From: Lutraria lutraria | Taxonomy: Eukaryota > Mollusca > Bivalvia > Venerida > Mactridae | Assembly (NCBI GenBank): GCA_964023205.1 | Contig: OZ026850.1 | Coordinates: forward strand, 6,613,270-6,677,269 | Length of the DNA: 64,000 nucleotides | Direction of reading: 5' to 3' | Part shown: positions 47,711-60,352 of the stretch, piece after piece | How positions within the stretch are numbered: position 1 is the first letter of the stretch | Layout: every line of letters begins with the position of its first letter | Program-made: the position numbers and the translations under genes | Notes under the pieces: model-generated | What the model saw: only the letters and a program-made list of their open reading frames with translations | Told to the model about the DNA's origin: nothing | Database searches by the model: none

Positions 47711-48864
47711 AGAATAAAAAAAATAAGGCCCGCTATTATCTCCAAAATAAGGCCCGCTATTATCTCCAAAATAAGGCCCGCTATTATCTCCAAAATAAGG
47801 CCCGCTATTATCTCCAAAATAAGGCCCGCTATTATCTCCAAAATAAGGCTCGCTATTATCTCCAAAATAAGGCCCGCTATTATCTCCAAAACAAGGCTCG
47901 CTAATATCTCCAAAATAAGCCCCGCTAATATCTCCAAAATAAGGCCCGCTATTATCTCCAAAATAAGCACCGCTAATATCTCCAAAATAAGGCCCGCTAA
48001 TATCTCCAAAATAAGGCCCGCTAATATCTCCAAAATAAGCACCGCTAATATCTCCAAAATAAGCACCGCTATTATCTCCAAAATAAGGCCCGCTAATATC
48101 TCCAAAATAAGCACCGCTAATATCTCCAAAATAAGCACCGCTAATATCTCCAAAATAAGCACCGCTATTATCTCCAAAGTAAGGCCCGCTAATATCTCCA
48201 AAATAAGCACCGCTAATATCTCCAAAATAAGCACCGCTAATATCTCCAAAATAAGCACCGCTAATATCTCCAAAATAAGGCCCGCTAATATCTCCAAAAT
48301 AAGGCCCGCTAATATCTCCAAAATAAGCACCGCTAATATCTCCAAAATAAGCACCGCTATTATCTCCAAAATAAGGCCCGCTAATATCTCCAAAATAAGC
48401 ACCGCTAATATCTCCAAAATAAGCACCGCTATTATCTCCAAAATAAGGCCCGCTAATATCTCCAAAATAAGGCTCGCTAATATCTCCAAAATAAGCACCG
48501 CTAATATCTCCAAAATAAGCACCGCTATTATCTCCAAAATAAGCACCGCTAATATCTCCAAAATAAGCACCGCTAATATCTCCAAAATAAGCACCGCTAT
48601 TATCTCCAAAATAAGGCCCGCTAATATCTCCAAAATAAGGCTCGCTAATATCTCCAAAATAAGCACCGCTAATATCTCCAAAATAAGCACCGCTAATATC
48701 TCCAAAATAAGCACCGCTAATATCTCCAAAATAAGCACCGCTAATATCTCCAAAATAAGGCCCGCTAATATCTCCAAAATAAGGCTCGCTAATATCTCCA
48801 AAATAAGCACCGCTAATATCTCCAAAATAAGCACCGCTAATATCTCCAAAATAAGGCCCGCTAA
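47711..48864. repeat. 24-bp minisatellite, about 48 copies, open in both strands
   Basis: The unit is AAAATAAGGCCCGCTAATAT plus CTCC. The first seven copies or so are nearly uniform (GGCCCGCTATT). The rest mix four forms: GGCCCGCTAAT, GGCTCGCTAAT, GCACCGCTAAT and GCACCGCTATT. Because the unit is 24 bp and contains no stop in two frames, a 395-codon frame exists on + (KIRPANIS/KISTANIS repeats) and a 413-codon frame on - (LILEILAV/AGLILEI repeats). Neither has a recognisable domain, splice partners or clear start context. I call this satellite sequence, with the minus frame the less impossible candidate, since it begins with a Lys/Arg-containing hydrophobic leader. Confidence 0.93.
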
Positions 48865-48965
48865 AGAAGAGATATAGAATATAATAACAACGGCAACGAA
48901 ACGTCGAAGTGAAGATTTACTATGCATCGTTTATATGACAACGGCATCAGCATTAGCTTTGATGT
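48865..48965. other. Short unique spacer between two arrays
   Basis: About 100 bp of unique sequence separates the 24-bp array from the 48/49-bp array. It contains the first codons of the 24-bp array's minus-strand open frame. Confidence 0.5.
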
Positions 48966-50904
48966 GATTCGTTACTCTACGCTCTTAAAAACGACGTCAA
49001 TACAGCATCGTAATGACTCTTTAACTTATGCTCCTTGTGACTTTTTACGGTACGCTCTTAACAACGACCTCAATACAGCCTCGTTGTGACTCATTACTTT
49101 AGGCTCTTAACAACGATCACGATACAACTTCGTTGTGACTCTTTGTACCTGACACACATAAGAACGACACCAATATAGCCTCGTTGTGACTCTTTACGTA
49201 AAAGACGTCAATATACAGTCTCGTTTTGACTCTTTGTACATTACTAACATATATATATCGACGACGTGAAAAAACAAACTCGAAGTGACTCTTTACATTA
49301 TGCTCATAACAATTTCAGTAATAAAACCTCGTCTCGTAGTGACCCTTTACCTTACGCTCATGACAATAATGTCAATATAACTTCGTTGTGACCCTTTACC
49401 TTACGCTCTTAACATCGACATCTATACCAACCTCGTTGTGACCCTTTATGTTACGCTCTTAACAACGACATCAATACAGCTACGTTTTGACTCTTTACGT
49501 TTCGCTCATAACAACGACGTCAATAAAACTTCGTTGTGACTTTTCGACATTACGCACATACCAATGACGTCAATACAGCCTCGTTGTGACTCTTTGTACA
49601 TTGCGCACATAACAACGACATCAGCCTCGTTGTGACTCTTCACGTTACGCACATAAGAACGACATTAATACAGCCTCGTTGTGACTTTTTGCGGTACGCT
49701 CTTAACAACGACGTCAATAAAACTTCGTTGTGACTCTTCAACATTACACACATACCAATGACGTCAATACAGCCTCGATGTGACTTTGTACTTTACATTA
49801 CGCTCCTAAAAATACGTCAATACAGCCTCGTTGTGACTCTTTACTTTACATCCGTAACAACGACGTCAATATATACAGTCTCGTTGTGACTCTTTACTTT
49901 TCGCTCATAACAACGACGTCAATACAGCCTCGTTGTGACTCTTTACTGTTCGCTCATAACAACGACGTCAATACAGTCTCGTTGTGACTCATTACTTTAG
50001 GCTCTTAATAACAACCTCAATACAGCCTTGTTGTGACTCATAACTTTAGGCTCTTAACAAAGACCTCAAAACAAGTTCGCTGTGACTCTTTGTACCTGAC
50101 GCACTTAAGAACGGCATCAATATAGCACCATTGTGACTCTTTACGTTACGCTCTTAACAACGACGTCAATACAGCCTCGTTGTGACTCTTTACGCTCATA
50201 AAAACGGCATCAATACAGCCTCGTTGTGACTCTTTACGCTCATAACAACGACATCAATACAGCCTCGCTGTGACTCCTTGTACACTACTAACAAAACGAC
50301 GACGTCAAAACAAACTCGTTGTGATCTTTACATAACGCTCAAAACAATTTCAGTAATAAAACCTCGTCTCGTTGAGACCCTTTACGTTACGCTCTTAACA
50401 TCGACTTCAATACCAACCTCGTTGTGACCCTTTACGTTACGCTCATAACATTAATACAGCCTCATTGTGACTTTTTGCGGTACGCTCTTAACAACGACGT
50501 CAATAAAACTTCGTTGTGACTCTTCAACATTACACACATACCAATGACTTACGCTCTTAACAACGACATCAATACAACATCGTTATGACTCTTTACCTTA
50601 CGCTCATAACAACGACGGCCATATATAGCCTCGTTGTGACTCTTTACGGTCATAACAACCATGATATAATACAGCCTCTATGTGACTCCTTACTTTACAT
50701 CCGTAACAACGACGTCAATACAGCCTCGTTGTGACTCTTTACTTTACATCCGTAACAACGACGTCAATACAGCCTCGTTGTGCTCTTTACATCACGCACA
50801 TTACCAGGACATCAATACAGCCACGTTGTGACTCTTTACTTTTCGCTCATAACAACGACGTCAATACAGTCTCGTTGCGACTCTTTACTTTTCGCTCATA
50901 ATAA

Positions 50905-53900
50905 CGACGTCAATACAGTCTCGTTGCGACTCTTTACCTGTCACTCATAACAACGACGTCAATACAGTCTCGTTGCGACTCTTTACTTTTGCTCATAACA
51001 ACGACGTCAATACAGTCTCGTTGTGACTCTTTACTTTTGCTCATAACAACGACGTCAATACAGTCACGATGTGACTCTTTACTTTTGCTCATAACAACGA
51101 CGTCAATACAGTCTCGTTGTGACTCTTTACTTTTCGCTCATAACAACGACGGCGATATAAAGCCTCGTTGTGACTCTTTACTTTTCGCTAATAACAACGA
51201 CGTCAATACAGTCTCGTTGTGAATCTTTACTTTTGCTCATAACAACGACGTCAATACAGTCTCGTTGTGACTCATTACTTTAGGCTCTTAATAACAACCT
51301 CAATACAGCCTTGTTGAGACTCATAACTTTAGGCTCTTAACAAAGACCACAAAGAACTTCGCTGTGACTCTTTACTTTAAATCCGTAACAACGACGTCAA
51401 TACAGCCTCGTTGTGACTCTTTACATTACGCACATTACCAGGACATCAATACAGCCTCGTTGTGACTCTTAAATATTGCTCATAACAACGACGTCAATAC
51501 AGTCTCGTTGCGACTCTTTACTTTTCACTCATAACAACGACGTCAATACAGTCTCGTTGCGACTCTTTACTTTTCGCTCATAACAACGACGTCAATACAG
51601 TCTTGTTGCGAATTTTTACTTTTGCTCATAACAACGACGTCAATACAGTCTCGTTGTGACTCTTTACTTTTCGCTCATAACAACGACGTCAATACAGTCT
51701 CGTTGTGACTCTTTACTTTTGCTCATAACAACGACGTCAATACAGTCTCGTTGTGACTGTTTACTTTTGCTCATAACAACGACGTCAATACAGTCTCGTT
51801 GTGACTCTTTACGTTTGCTCATAACAACGACGTCAATACAGTCTCGTTGTGACTCTTTACTTTTCGCTCATAACAACGACGGCGATATAAAGCCTCGTTG
51901 TGACTCTTTACTTTTCGCTAATAACAACGACGTCAATACAGTCTCGTTGTGAATCTTTACTTTTGCTCATAACAACGACGTCAATACAGTCTCGTTGTGA
52001 CTCATTACTTTAGGCTCTTAATAACAACCTCAATACAGCCTTGTTGAGACTCATAACTTTAGGCTCTTAACAAAGACCACAAAGAACTTCGCTGTGACTC
52101 TTTACTTTAAATCCCTAACAACGACGTCAATACAGCCTCGTTGTGACTCTTTACATTACGCACATTACCAGGACATCAATACAGCTACGTTGTGACTCTT
52201 AAATATTGCTCATAACAACGACGTCAATACAGTCTCGTTGCGACTCTTTACTTTTCGCTCATAACAACGACGTCAATACAGTCTCGTTGCGACTCTTTAC
52301 TTTTCGCTCATAACAACGACGTCAATACAGTCTTGTTGCGAATTTTTACTTTTGCTCATAACAACGACGTCAATACAGTCTCGTTGTGACTCTTTACTTT
52401 TCGCTCATAACAACGACGTCAATACAGTCTCGTTGTGACTCTTTACTTTTGCTCATAACAACGACGTCAATACAGTCTCGTTGTGACTGTTTACTTTTGC
52501 TCATAACAACGACGTCAATACAGTCTCGTTGTGACTCTTTACGTTTGCTCATAACAACGACGTCAATACAGTCTCGTTGTGACTCTTTACTTTTCGCTCA
52601 TAACAACGACGTCAATACAGTCTCGTTGTGACACTTTACTTTTCGCTCATAACAACGACGTCAATACAGTCTCGTTGTGACTCTTTACTTTTCTCTCATA
52701 ACAACGACGTCAATACAGTCTCGTTGTGACTCTTTACTTTTCGCTCATATCAACGACGTCAATACAGTCTCGTTGTGACTCTTTACTTTTAGCTCATAAC
52801 AACGACGTCAATATATACAGTCTCGTTGTGACTCTTTACTTTTCGCTCATAACAACGACGTCAATACAGTCTCGTTGTGACTCTTTACTTTTGCTCATAA
52901 CAACGACGTCAATACAGTCTCGTTGTGACTGTTTACTTTTGCTCATAACAACGACGTCAATACAGTCTCGTTGTGACTCTTTACGTTTGCTCATAACAAC
53001 GACGTCAATACAGTCTCGTTGTGACTCTTTACTTTTCGCTCATAACAACGACGTCAATACAGTCTCGTTGTGACACTTTACTTTTCGCTCATAACAACGA
53101 CGTCAATACAGTCTCGTTGTGACTCTTTACTTTTCTCTCATAACAACGACGTCAATACAGTCTCGTTGTGACTCTTTACTTTTCGCTCATAACAACGACG
53201 TCAATACAGTCTCGTTGTGACTGTTTACTTTTGCTCATAACAACGACGTCAATACAGTCTCGTTGTGACTCTTTACGTTTACTCATAACAACGACGTCAA
53301 TACAGTCTCGTTGTGACTCTTTACTTTTCGCTCATAACAACGACGTCAATACAGTCTCGTTGTGACACTTTACTTTTCGCTCATAACAACGACGTCAATA
53401 CAGTCACGATGTGACTCTTTACTTTTGCTCATAACAACCACGTCAATACAGTCTCGTTGTGACTCTTTACTTTCCGCTCATAACAACGACGGCGATATAA
53501 AGCCTCGTTGTGACTCTTTACTTTTCGCTAATAACAACGACGTCAATACAGTCTCGTTGTGAATCTTTACTTTTGCTCATAACAACGACGTCAATACAGT
53601 CTCGTTGTGACTCATTACTTTAGGCTCTTAATAACAACCTCAATACAGCCTTGTTGAGACTCATAACTTTAGGCTCTTAACAAAGACCACAAAGAACTTC
53701 GCTGTGACTCTTTACTTTAAATCCGTAACAACGACGTCAATACAGCCTCGTTGTGACTCTTTACATTACGCACATTACCAGGACATCAATACAGCCTCGT
53801 TGTGACTCTTAAATATTGCTCATAACAACGACGTCAATACAGTCTCGTTGCGACTCTTTACTTTTCGCTCATAACAACGACGTCAATACAGTCTCGTTGC

Positions 53901-54707
53901 GACTCTTTACTTTTCGCTCATAACAACGACGTCAATACAGTCTTGTTGCGAATTTTTACTTTTGCTCATAACAACGACGTCAATACAGTCTCGTTGTGAC
54001 TCTTTACTTTTCGCTCATAACAACGACGTCAATACAGTCTCGTTGTGACTCTTTACTTTTGCTCATAACAACGACGTCAATACAGTCTCGTTGTGACTGT
54101 TTACTTTTGCTCATAACAACGACGTCAATACAGTCTCGTTGTGACTCTTTACGTTTGCTCATAACAACGACGTCAATACAGTCTCGTTGTGACTCTTTAC
54201 TTTTCGCTCATAACAACGACGTCAATACAGTCTCGTTGTGACACTTTACTTTTCGCTCATAACAACGACGTCAATACAGTCTCGTTGTGACTCTTTACTT
54301 TTCTCTCATAACAACGACGTCAATACAGTCTCGTTGTGACTCTTTACTTTTCGCTCATATCAACGACGTCAATACAGTCTCGTTGTGACTCTTTACTTTT
54401 AGCTCATAACAACGACGTCAATATATACAGTCTCGTTGTGACTCTTTACTTTTCGCTCATAACAACGACGTCAATACAGTCTCGTTGTGACTCTTTACTT
54501 TTGCTCATAACAACGACGTCAATACAGTCTCGTTGTGACTGTTTACTTTTGCTCATAACAACGACGTCAATACAGTCTCGTTGTGACTCTTTACGTTTGC
54601 TCATAACAACGACGTCAATACAGTCTCGTTGTGACTCTTTACTTTTCGCTCATAACAACGACGTCAATACAGTCTCGTTGTGACACTTTACTTTTCGCTC
54701 ATAACAA
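50905..54707. repeat. 3,803-bp higher-order duplication, copy 1
   Basis: Every block in this copy reappears exactly 3,803 bp downstream, including private variants: TCACTCAT at 50941, AAATCCCTAAC at about 52110, AACCACGTC at about 53428 and TTTCCGCTC at about 53472. I saw no difference at the positions compared. Confidence 0.9.
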
Positions 54708-57700
54708 CGACGTCAATACAGTCTCGTTGCGACTCTTTACCTGTCACTCATAACAACGACGTCAATACAGTCTCGTTGCGACTCTTTACTTTTGCTCATA
54801 ACAACGACGTCAATACAGTCTCGTTGTGACTCTTTACTTTTGCTCATAACAACGACGTCAATACAGTCACGATGTGACTCTTTACTTTTGCTCATAACAA
54901 CGACGTCAATACAGTCTCGTTGTGACTCTTTACTTTTCGCTCATAACAACGACGGCGATATAAAGCCTCGTTGTGACTCTTTACTTTTCGCTAATAACAA
55001 CGACGTCAATACAGTCTCGTTGTGAATCTTTACTTTTGCTCATAACAACGACGTCAATACAGTCTCGTTGTGACTCATTACTTTAGGCTCTTAATAACAA
55101 CCTCAATACAGCCTTGTTGAGACTCATAACTTTAGGCTCTTAACAAAGACCACAAAGAACTTCGCTGTGACTCTTTACTTTAAATCCGTAACAACGACGT
55201 CAATACAGCCTCGTTGTGACTCTTTACATTACGCACATTACCAGGACATCAATACAGCCTCGTTGTGACTCTTAAATATTGCTCATAACAACGACGTCAA
55301 TACAGTCTCGTTGCGACTCTTTACTTTTCACTCATAACAACGACGTCAATACAGTCTCGTTGCGACTCTTTACTTTTCGCTCATAACAACGACGTCAATA
55401 CAGTCTTGTTGCGAATTTTTACTTTTGCTCATAACAACGACGTCAATACAGTCTCGTTGTGACTCTTTACTTTTCGCTCATAACAACGACGTCAATACAG
55501 TCTCGTTGTGACTCTTTACTTTTGCTCATAACAACGACGTCAATACAGTCTCGTTGTGACTGTTTACTTTTGCTCATAACAACGACGTCAATACAGTCTC
55601 GTTGTGACTCTTTACGTTTGCTCATAACAACGACGTCAATACAGTCTCGTTGTGACTCTTTACTTTTCGCTCATAACAACGACGGCGATATAAAGCCTCG
55701 TTGTGACTCTTTACTTTTCGCTAATAACAACGACGTCAATACAGTCTCGTTGTGAATCTTTACTTTTGCTCATAACAACGACGTCAATACAGTCTCGTTG
55801 TGACTCATTACTTTAGGCTCTTAATAACAACCTCAATACAGCCTTGTTGAGACTCATAACTTTAGGCTCTTAACAAAGACCACAAAGAACTTCGCTGTGA
55901 CTCTTTACTTTAAATCCCTAACAACGACGTCAATACAGCCTCGTTGTGACTCTTTACATTACGCACATTACCAGGACATCAATACAGCTACGTTGTGACT
56001 CTTAAATATTGCTCATAACAACGACGTCAATACAGTCTCGTTGCGACTCTTTACTTTTCGCTCATAACAACGACGTCAATACAGTCTCGTTGCGACTCTT
56101 TACTTTTCGCTCATAACAACGACGTCAATACAGTCTTGTTGCGAATTTTTACTTTTGCTCATAACAACGACGTCAATACAGTCTCGTTGTGACTCTTTAC
56201 TTTTCGCTCATAACAACGACGTCAATACAGTCTCGTTGTGACTCTTTACTTTTGCTCATAACAACGACGTCAATACAGTCTCGTTGTGACTGTTTACTTT
56301 TGCTCATAACAACGACGTCAATACAGTCTCGTTGTGACTCTTTACGTTTGCTCATAACAACGACGTCAATACAGTCTCGTTGTGACTCTTTACTTTTCGC
56401 TCATAACAACGACGTCAATACAGTCTCGTTGTGACACTTTACTTTTCGCTCATAACAACGACGTCAATACAGTCTCGTTGTGACTCTTTACTTTTCTCTC
56501 ATAACAACGACGTCAATACAGTCTCGTTGTGACTCTTTACTTTTCGCTCATATCAACGACGTCAATACAGTCTCGTTGTGACTCTTTACTTTTAGCTCAT
56601 AACAACGACGTCAATATATACAGTCTCGTTGTGACTCTTTACTTTTCGCTCATAACAACGACGTCAATACAGTCTCGTTGTGACTCTTTACTTTTGCTCA
56701 TAACAACGACGTCAATACAGTCTCGTTGTGACTGTTTACTTTTGCTCATAACAACGACGTCAATACAGTCTCGTTGTGACTCTTTACGTTTGCTCATAAC
56801 AACGACGTCAATACAGTCTCGTTGTGACTCTTTACTTTTCGCTCATAACAACGACGTCAATACAGTCTCGTTGTGACACTTTACTTTTCGCTCATAACAA
56901 CGACGTCAATACAGTCTCGTTGTGACTCTTTACTTTTCTCTCATAACAACGACGTCAATACAGTCTCGTTGTGACTCTTTACTTTTCGCTCATAACAACG
57001 ACGTCAATACAGTCTCGTTGTGACTGTTTACTTTTGCTCATAACAACGACGTCAATACAGTCTCGTTGTGACTCTTTACGTTTACTCATAACAACGACGT
57101 CAATACAGTCTCGTTGTGACTCTTTACTTTTCGCTCATAACAACGACGTCAATACAGTCTCGTTGTGACACTTTACTTTTCGCTCATAACAACGACGTCA
57201 ATACAGTCACGATGTGACTCTTTACTTTTGCTCATAACAACCACGTCAATACAGTCTCGTTGTGACTCTTTACTTTCCGCTCATAACAACGACGGCGATA
57301 TAAAGCCTCGTTGTGACTCTTTACTTTTCGCTAATAACAACGACGTCAATACAGTCTCGTTGTGAATCTTTACTTTTGCTCATAACAACGACGTCAATAC
57401 AGTCTCGTTGTGACTCATTACTTTAGGCTCTTAATAACAACCTCAATACAGCCTTGTTGAGACTCATAACTTTAGGCTCTTAACAAAGACCACAAAGAAC
57501 TTCGCTGTGACTCTTTACTTTAAATCCGTAACAACGACGTCAATACAGCCTCGTTGTGACTCTTTACATTACGCACATTACCAGGACATCAATACAGCCT
57601 CGTTGTGACTCTTAAATATTGCTCATAACAACGACGTCAATACAGTCTCGTTGCGACTCTTTACTTTTCGCTCATAACAACGACGTCAATACAGTCTCGT

Positions 57701-58531
57701 TGCGACTCTTTACTTTTCGCTCATAACAACGACGTCAATACAGTCTTGTTGCGAATTTTTACTTTTGCTCATAACAACGACGTCAATACAGTCTCGTTGT
57801 GACTCTTTACTTTTCGCTCATAACAACGACGTCAATACAGTCTCGTTGTGACTCTTTACTTTTGCTCATAACAACGACGTCAATACAGTCTCGTTGTGAC
57901 TGTTTACTTTTGCTCATAACAACGACGTCAATACAGTCTCGTTGTGACTCTTTACGTTTGCTCATAACAACGACGTCAATACAGTCTCGTTGTGACTCTT
58001 TACTTTTCGCTCATAACAACGACGTCAATACAGTCTCGTTGTGACACTTTACTTTTCGCTCATAACAACGACGTCAATACAGTCTCGTTGTGACTCTTTA
58101 CTTTTCTCTCATAACAACGACGTCAATACAGTCTCGTTGTGACTCTTTACTTTTCGCTCATATCAACGACGTCAATACAGTCTCGTTGTGACTCTTTACT
58201 TTTAGCTCATAACAACGACGTCAATATATACAGTCTCGTTGTGACTCTTTACTTTTCGCTCATAACAACGACGTCAATACAGTCTCGTTGTGACTCTTTA
58301 CTTTTGCTCATAACAACGACGTCAATACAGTCTCGTTGTGACTGTTTACTTTTGCTCATAACAACGACGTCAATACAGTCTCGTTGTGACTCTTTACGTT
58401 TGCTCATAACAACGACGTCAATACAGTCTCGTTGTGACTCTTTACTTTTCGCTCATAACAACGACGTCAATACAGTCTCGTTGTGACACTTTACTTTTCG
58501 CTCATAACAACGACGTCAATACAGTCTCGTT
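54708..58531. repeat. 3,803-bp higher-order duplication, copy 2
   Basis: This is the tandem partner of 50905-54707. The match breaks near 58531, where this copy continues with TTTTCTCTCATATC while copy 1 runs into the start of copy 2 (CGACTCTTTACCTGTCACTC). That defines the junction. Confidence 0.9.
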
Positions 58532-60352
58532 GTGACTCTTTACTTTTCTCTCATATCAACGACGTCAATACAGTCTCGTTGTGACTCTTTACTTTTCGCT
58601 CATATCAACGACGTCAATACAGTCTCGTTGTGACTCTTTACTTTTAGCTCATAACAACGACGTCAATATATACAGTCTCGTTGTGACTCTTTACTTTTCG
58701 CTCATAACAACGACGTCAATACAGTCTCGTTGTGACTCTTTACTTTTCGCTCATAACAACGACGTCAATATATACAGTCTCGTTGTGACTCTTTACTTTC
58801 GCTCATAACAACGACGTCAATACAGCCTCGTTGTGACTCTTTACTGTTCGCTCATAACAACGACGTCAATACAGTCTCGTTGTGACTCATTACTTTAGGC
58901 TCTTAATAACAACCTCAATACAGCCTTGTTGAGACTCATAACTTTAGGCTCTTAACAAAGACCTCAAAGAACTTCGCTGTGACTCTTTGTACCGGACGTA
59001 CATAAGAACGGCATCAATATAGCACCATTGTGTCTCTTTACGTTATGCTCTTAACAACGACGTCTATACAGCCTCGTTGTGACTCTTTACGCTCATAACA
59101 ACGACATCAATACAGCCTCGTTGTGACTCTTTGTACATTACTAACAAAACGACGACGTCAAAACAAACTCGTTGTGATCTTTACATAACGCTCAAAACAA
59201 GTTCAGTAATAAAACCTCGTCTCGTTGAGACCCTTTACGTTACGCTCTTAACATCGACATCAATACCAACCTCGTTGTGACCCTTTACGTTACGCTCTTA
59301 ACAACGACATCAATATAGCTACGTTTTGACACTTTACGTTTCGGTCATAACAACGACGTCAATAAAAGTTCGTTGTGACTCTTCGACATTACGCACATAC
59401 CAATGACGTCAATACAGCCTCTATGTGTCTCTTTGTACATTGCGCACATAACAACGACATCAGCCTCGTTGTGACTCTTCACGTTACGCACATAAGAACG
59501 ACATTAATACAGCCTCATTGTGACTTTTTGCGGTACGCTCTTAACAACGACGTCAATAAAACTTCGTTGTGACTCTTCGACATTACACACATGCCAATGA
59601 CTTACGCTCTTAACAACGACATCAATACAACATCGTTATGACTCTTTACTTTACGCTCATAACAACGACGGCCATATATAGCCTCGTTGTGACACTTTAC
59701 GGTCATAATAACCATGATATAATACAGCCTCTATGTGACTCCTTACTTTACATCCGTAACAACGACGTCAATACAGCCTCGTTGTGACTCTTTACTTTAC
59801 ATCCGTAATAACGACGTCAATACAGCCTCGATCGTTGTGACTCTTTACATCACGCACATTACCAGGACATCAATACAGCCTCGTTGTGACTCTTTACTTT
59901 TCGCTCATAACAACGACGTCAATACAGTCTCGTTGTGACTCTTTACTTTTCGCTCATAACAACGACGTCAATATATACAGTCTCGTTGTGACTCTTTACT
60001 TTTCGCTCATAACAACGACGTCAATACAGTCTCGTTGTGACTCTTTACTTTTCGCTCATAACAACGACGTCAATATATACAGTCTCGTTGTGACTCTTTA
60101 CTTTTCGCTCATAACAACGACGTCAATACAATCTCGTTGTGACTCTTTACTTTTCGCTCATAACAACGACGTCAATATATACAGTCTCGTTGTGACTCTT
60201 TACTTTTCGCTCATAACAACGACGTCAATACAGCCTCGTTGTGACTCTTTACTGTTCGCTCATAACAACGACGTCAATACAGTCTCGTTGTGACACTTTA
60301 CTTTTGCTCATAACAACGACGGCGATATAAAGCCTCGTTGTGACTCTTTACT

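Larger units (their letters stand above)
48966..60352. repeat. 11.4-kb array of 48/49-bp units with higher-order structure
   Basis: The consensus unit is CTCATAACAACGACGTCAAT, then ACAGTCTCGTTGTGACTCTT, then TACTTTTCG (49 bp) or TACTTTTG (48 bp), over 200 copies. The outer parts (48966-50870 and 58973-59830) are diverged; the inside (50.9-58.8 kb) is highly homogeneous. Marker blocks show nested periods of 442, 730, 1,610 and 3,803 bp. Runs of 48-bp copies keep one frame open, giving many 65-135-codon frames with LITTTSIQSRCDSLLL repeats, all without other gene signals. Confidence 0.96.

Noticed and set aside
47686..48927. 413-codon minus frame and 395-codon plus frame as genes
   Set aside because: Both arise from a stop-free 24-bp unit, are present in both strands at once, and lack domains, splice sites or flanking coding signal.
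50989..60293. Many 65-135-codon frames with LITTTSIQSRCDSLL repeats
   Set aside because: They exist only where 48-bp units follow each other; 49-bp units break the frame. They are repeat by-products.
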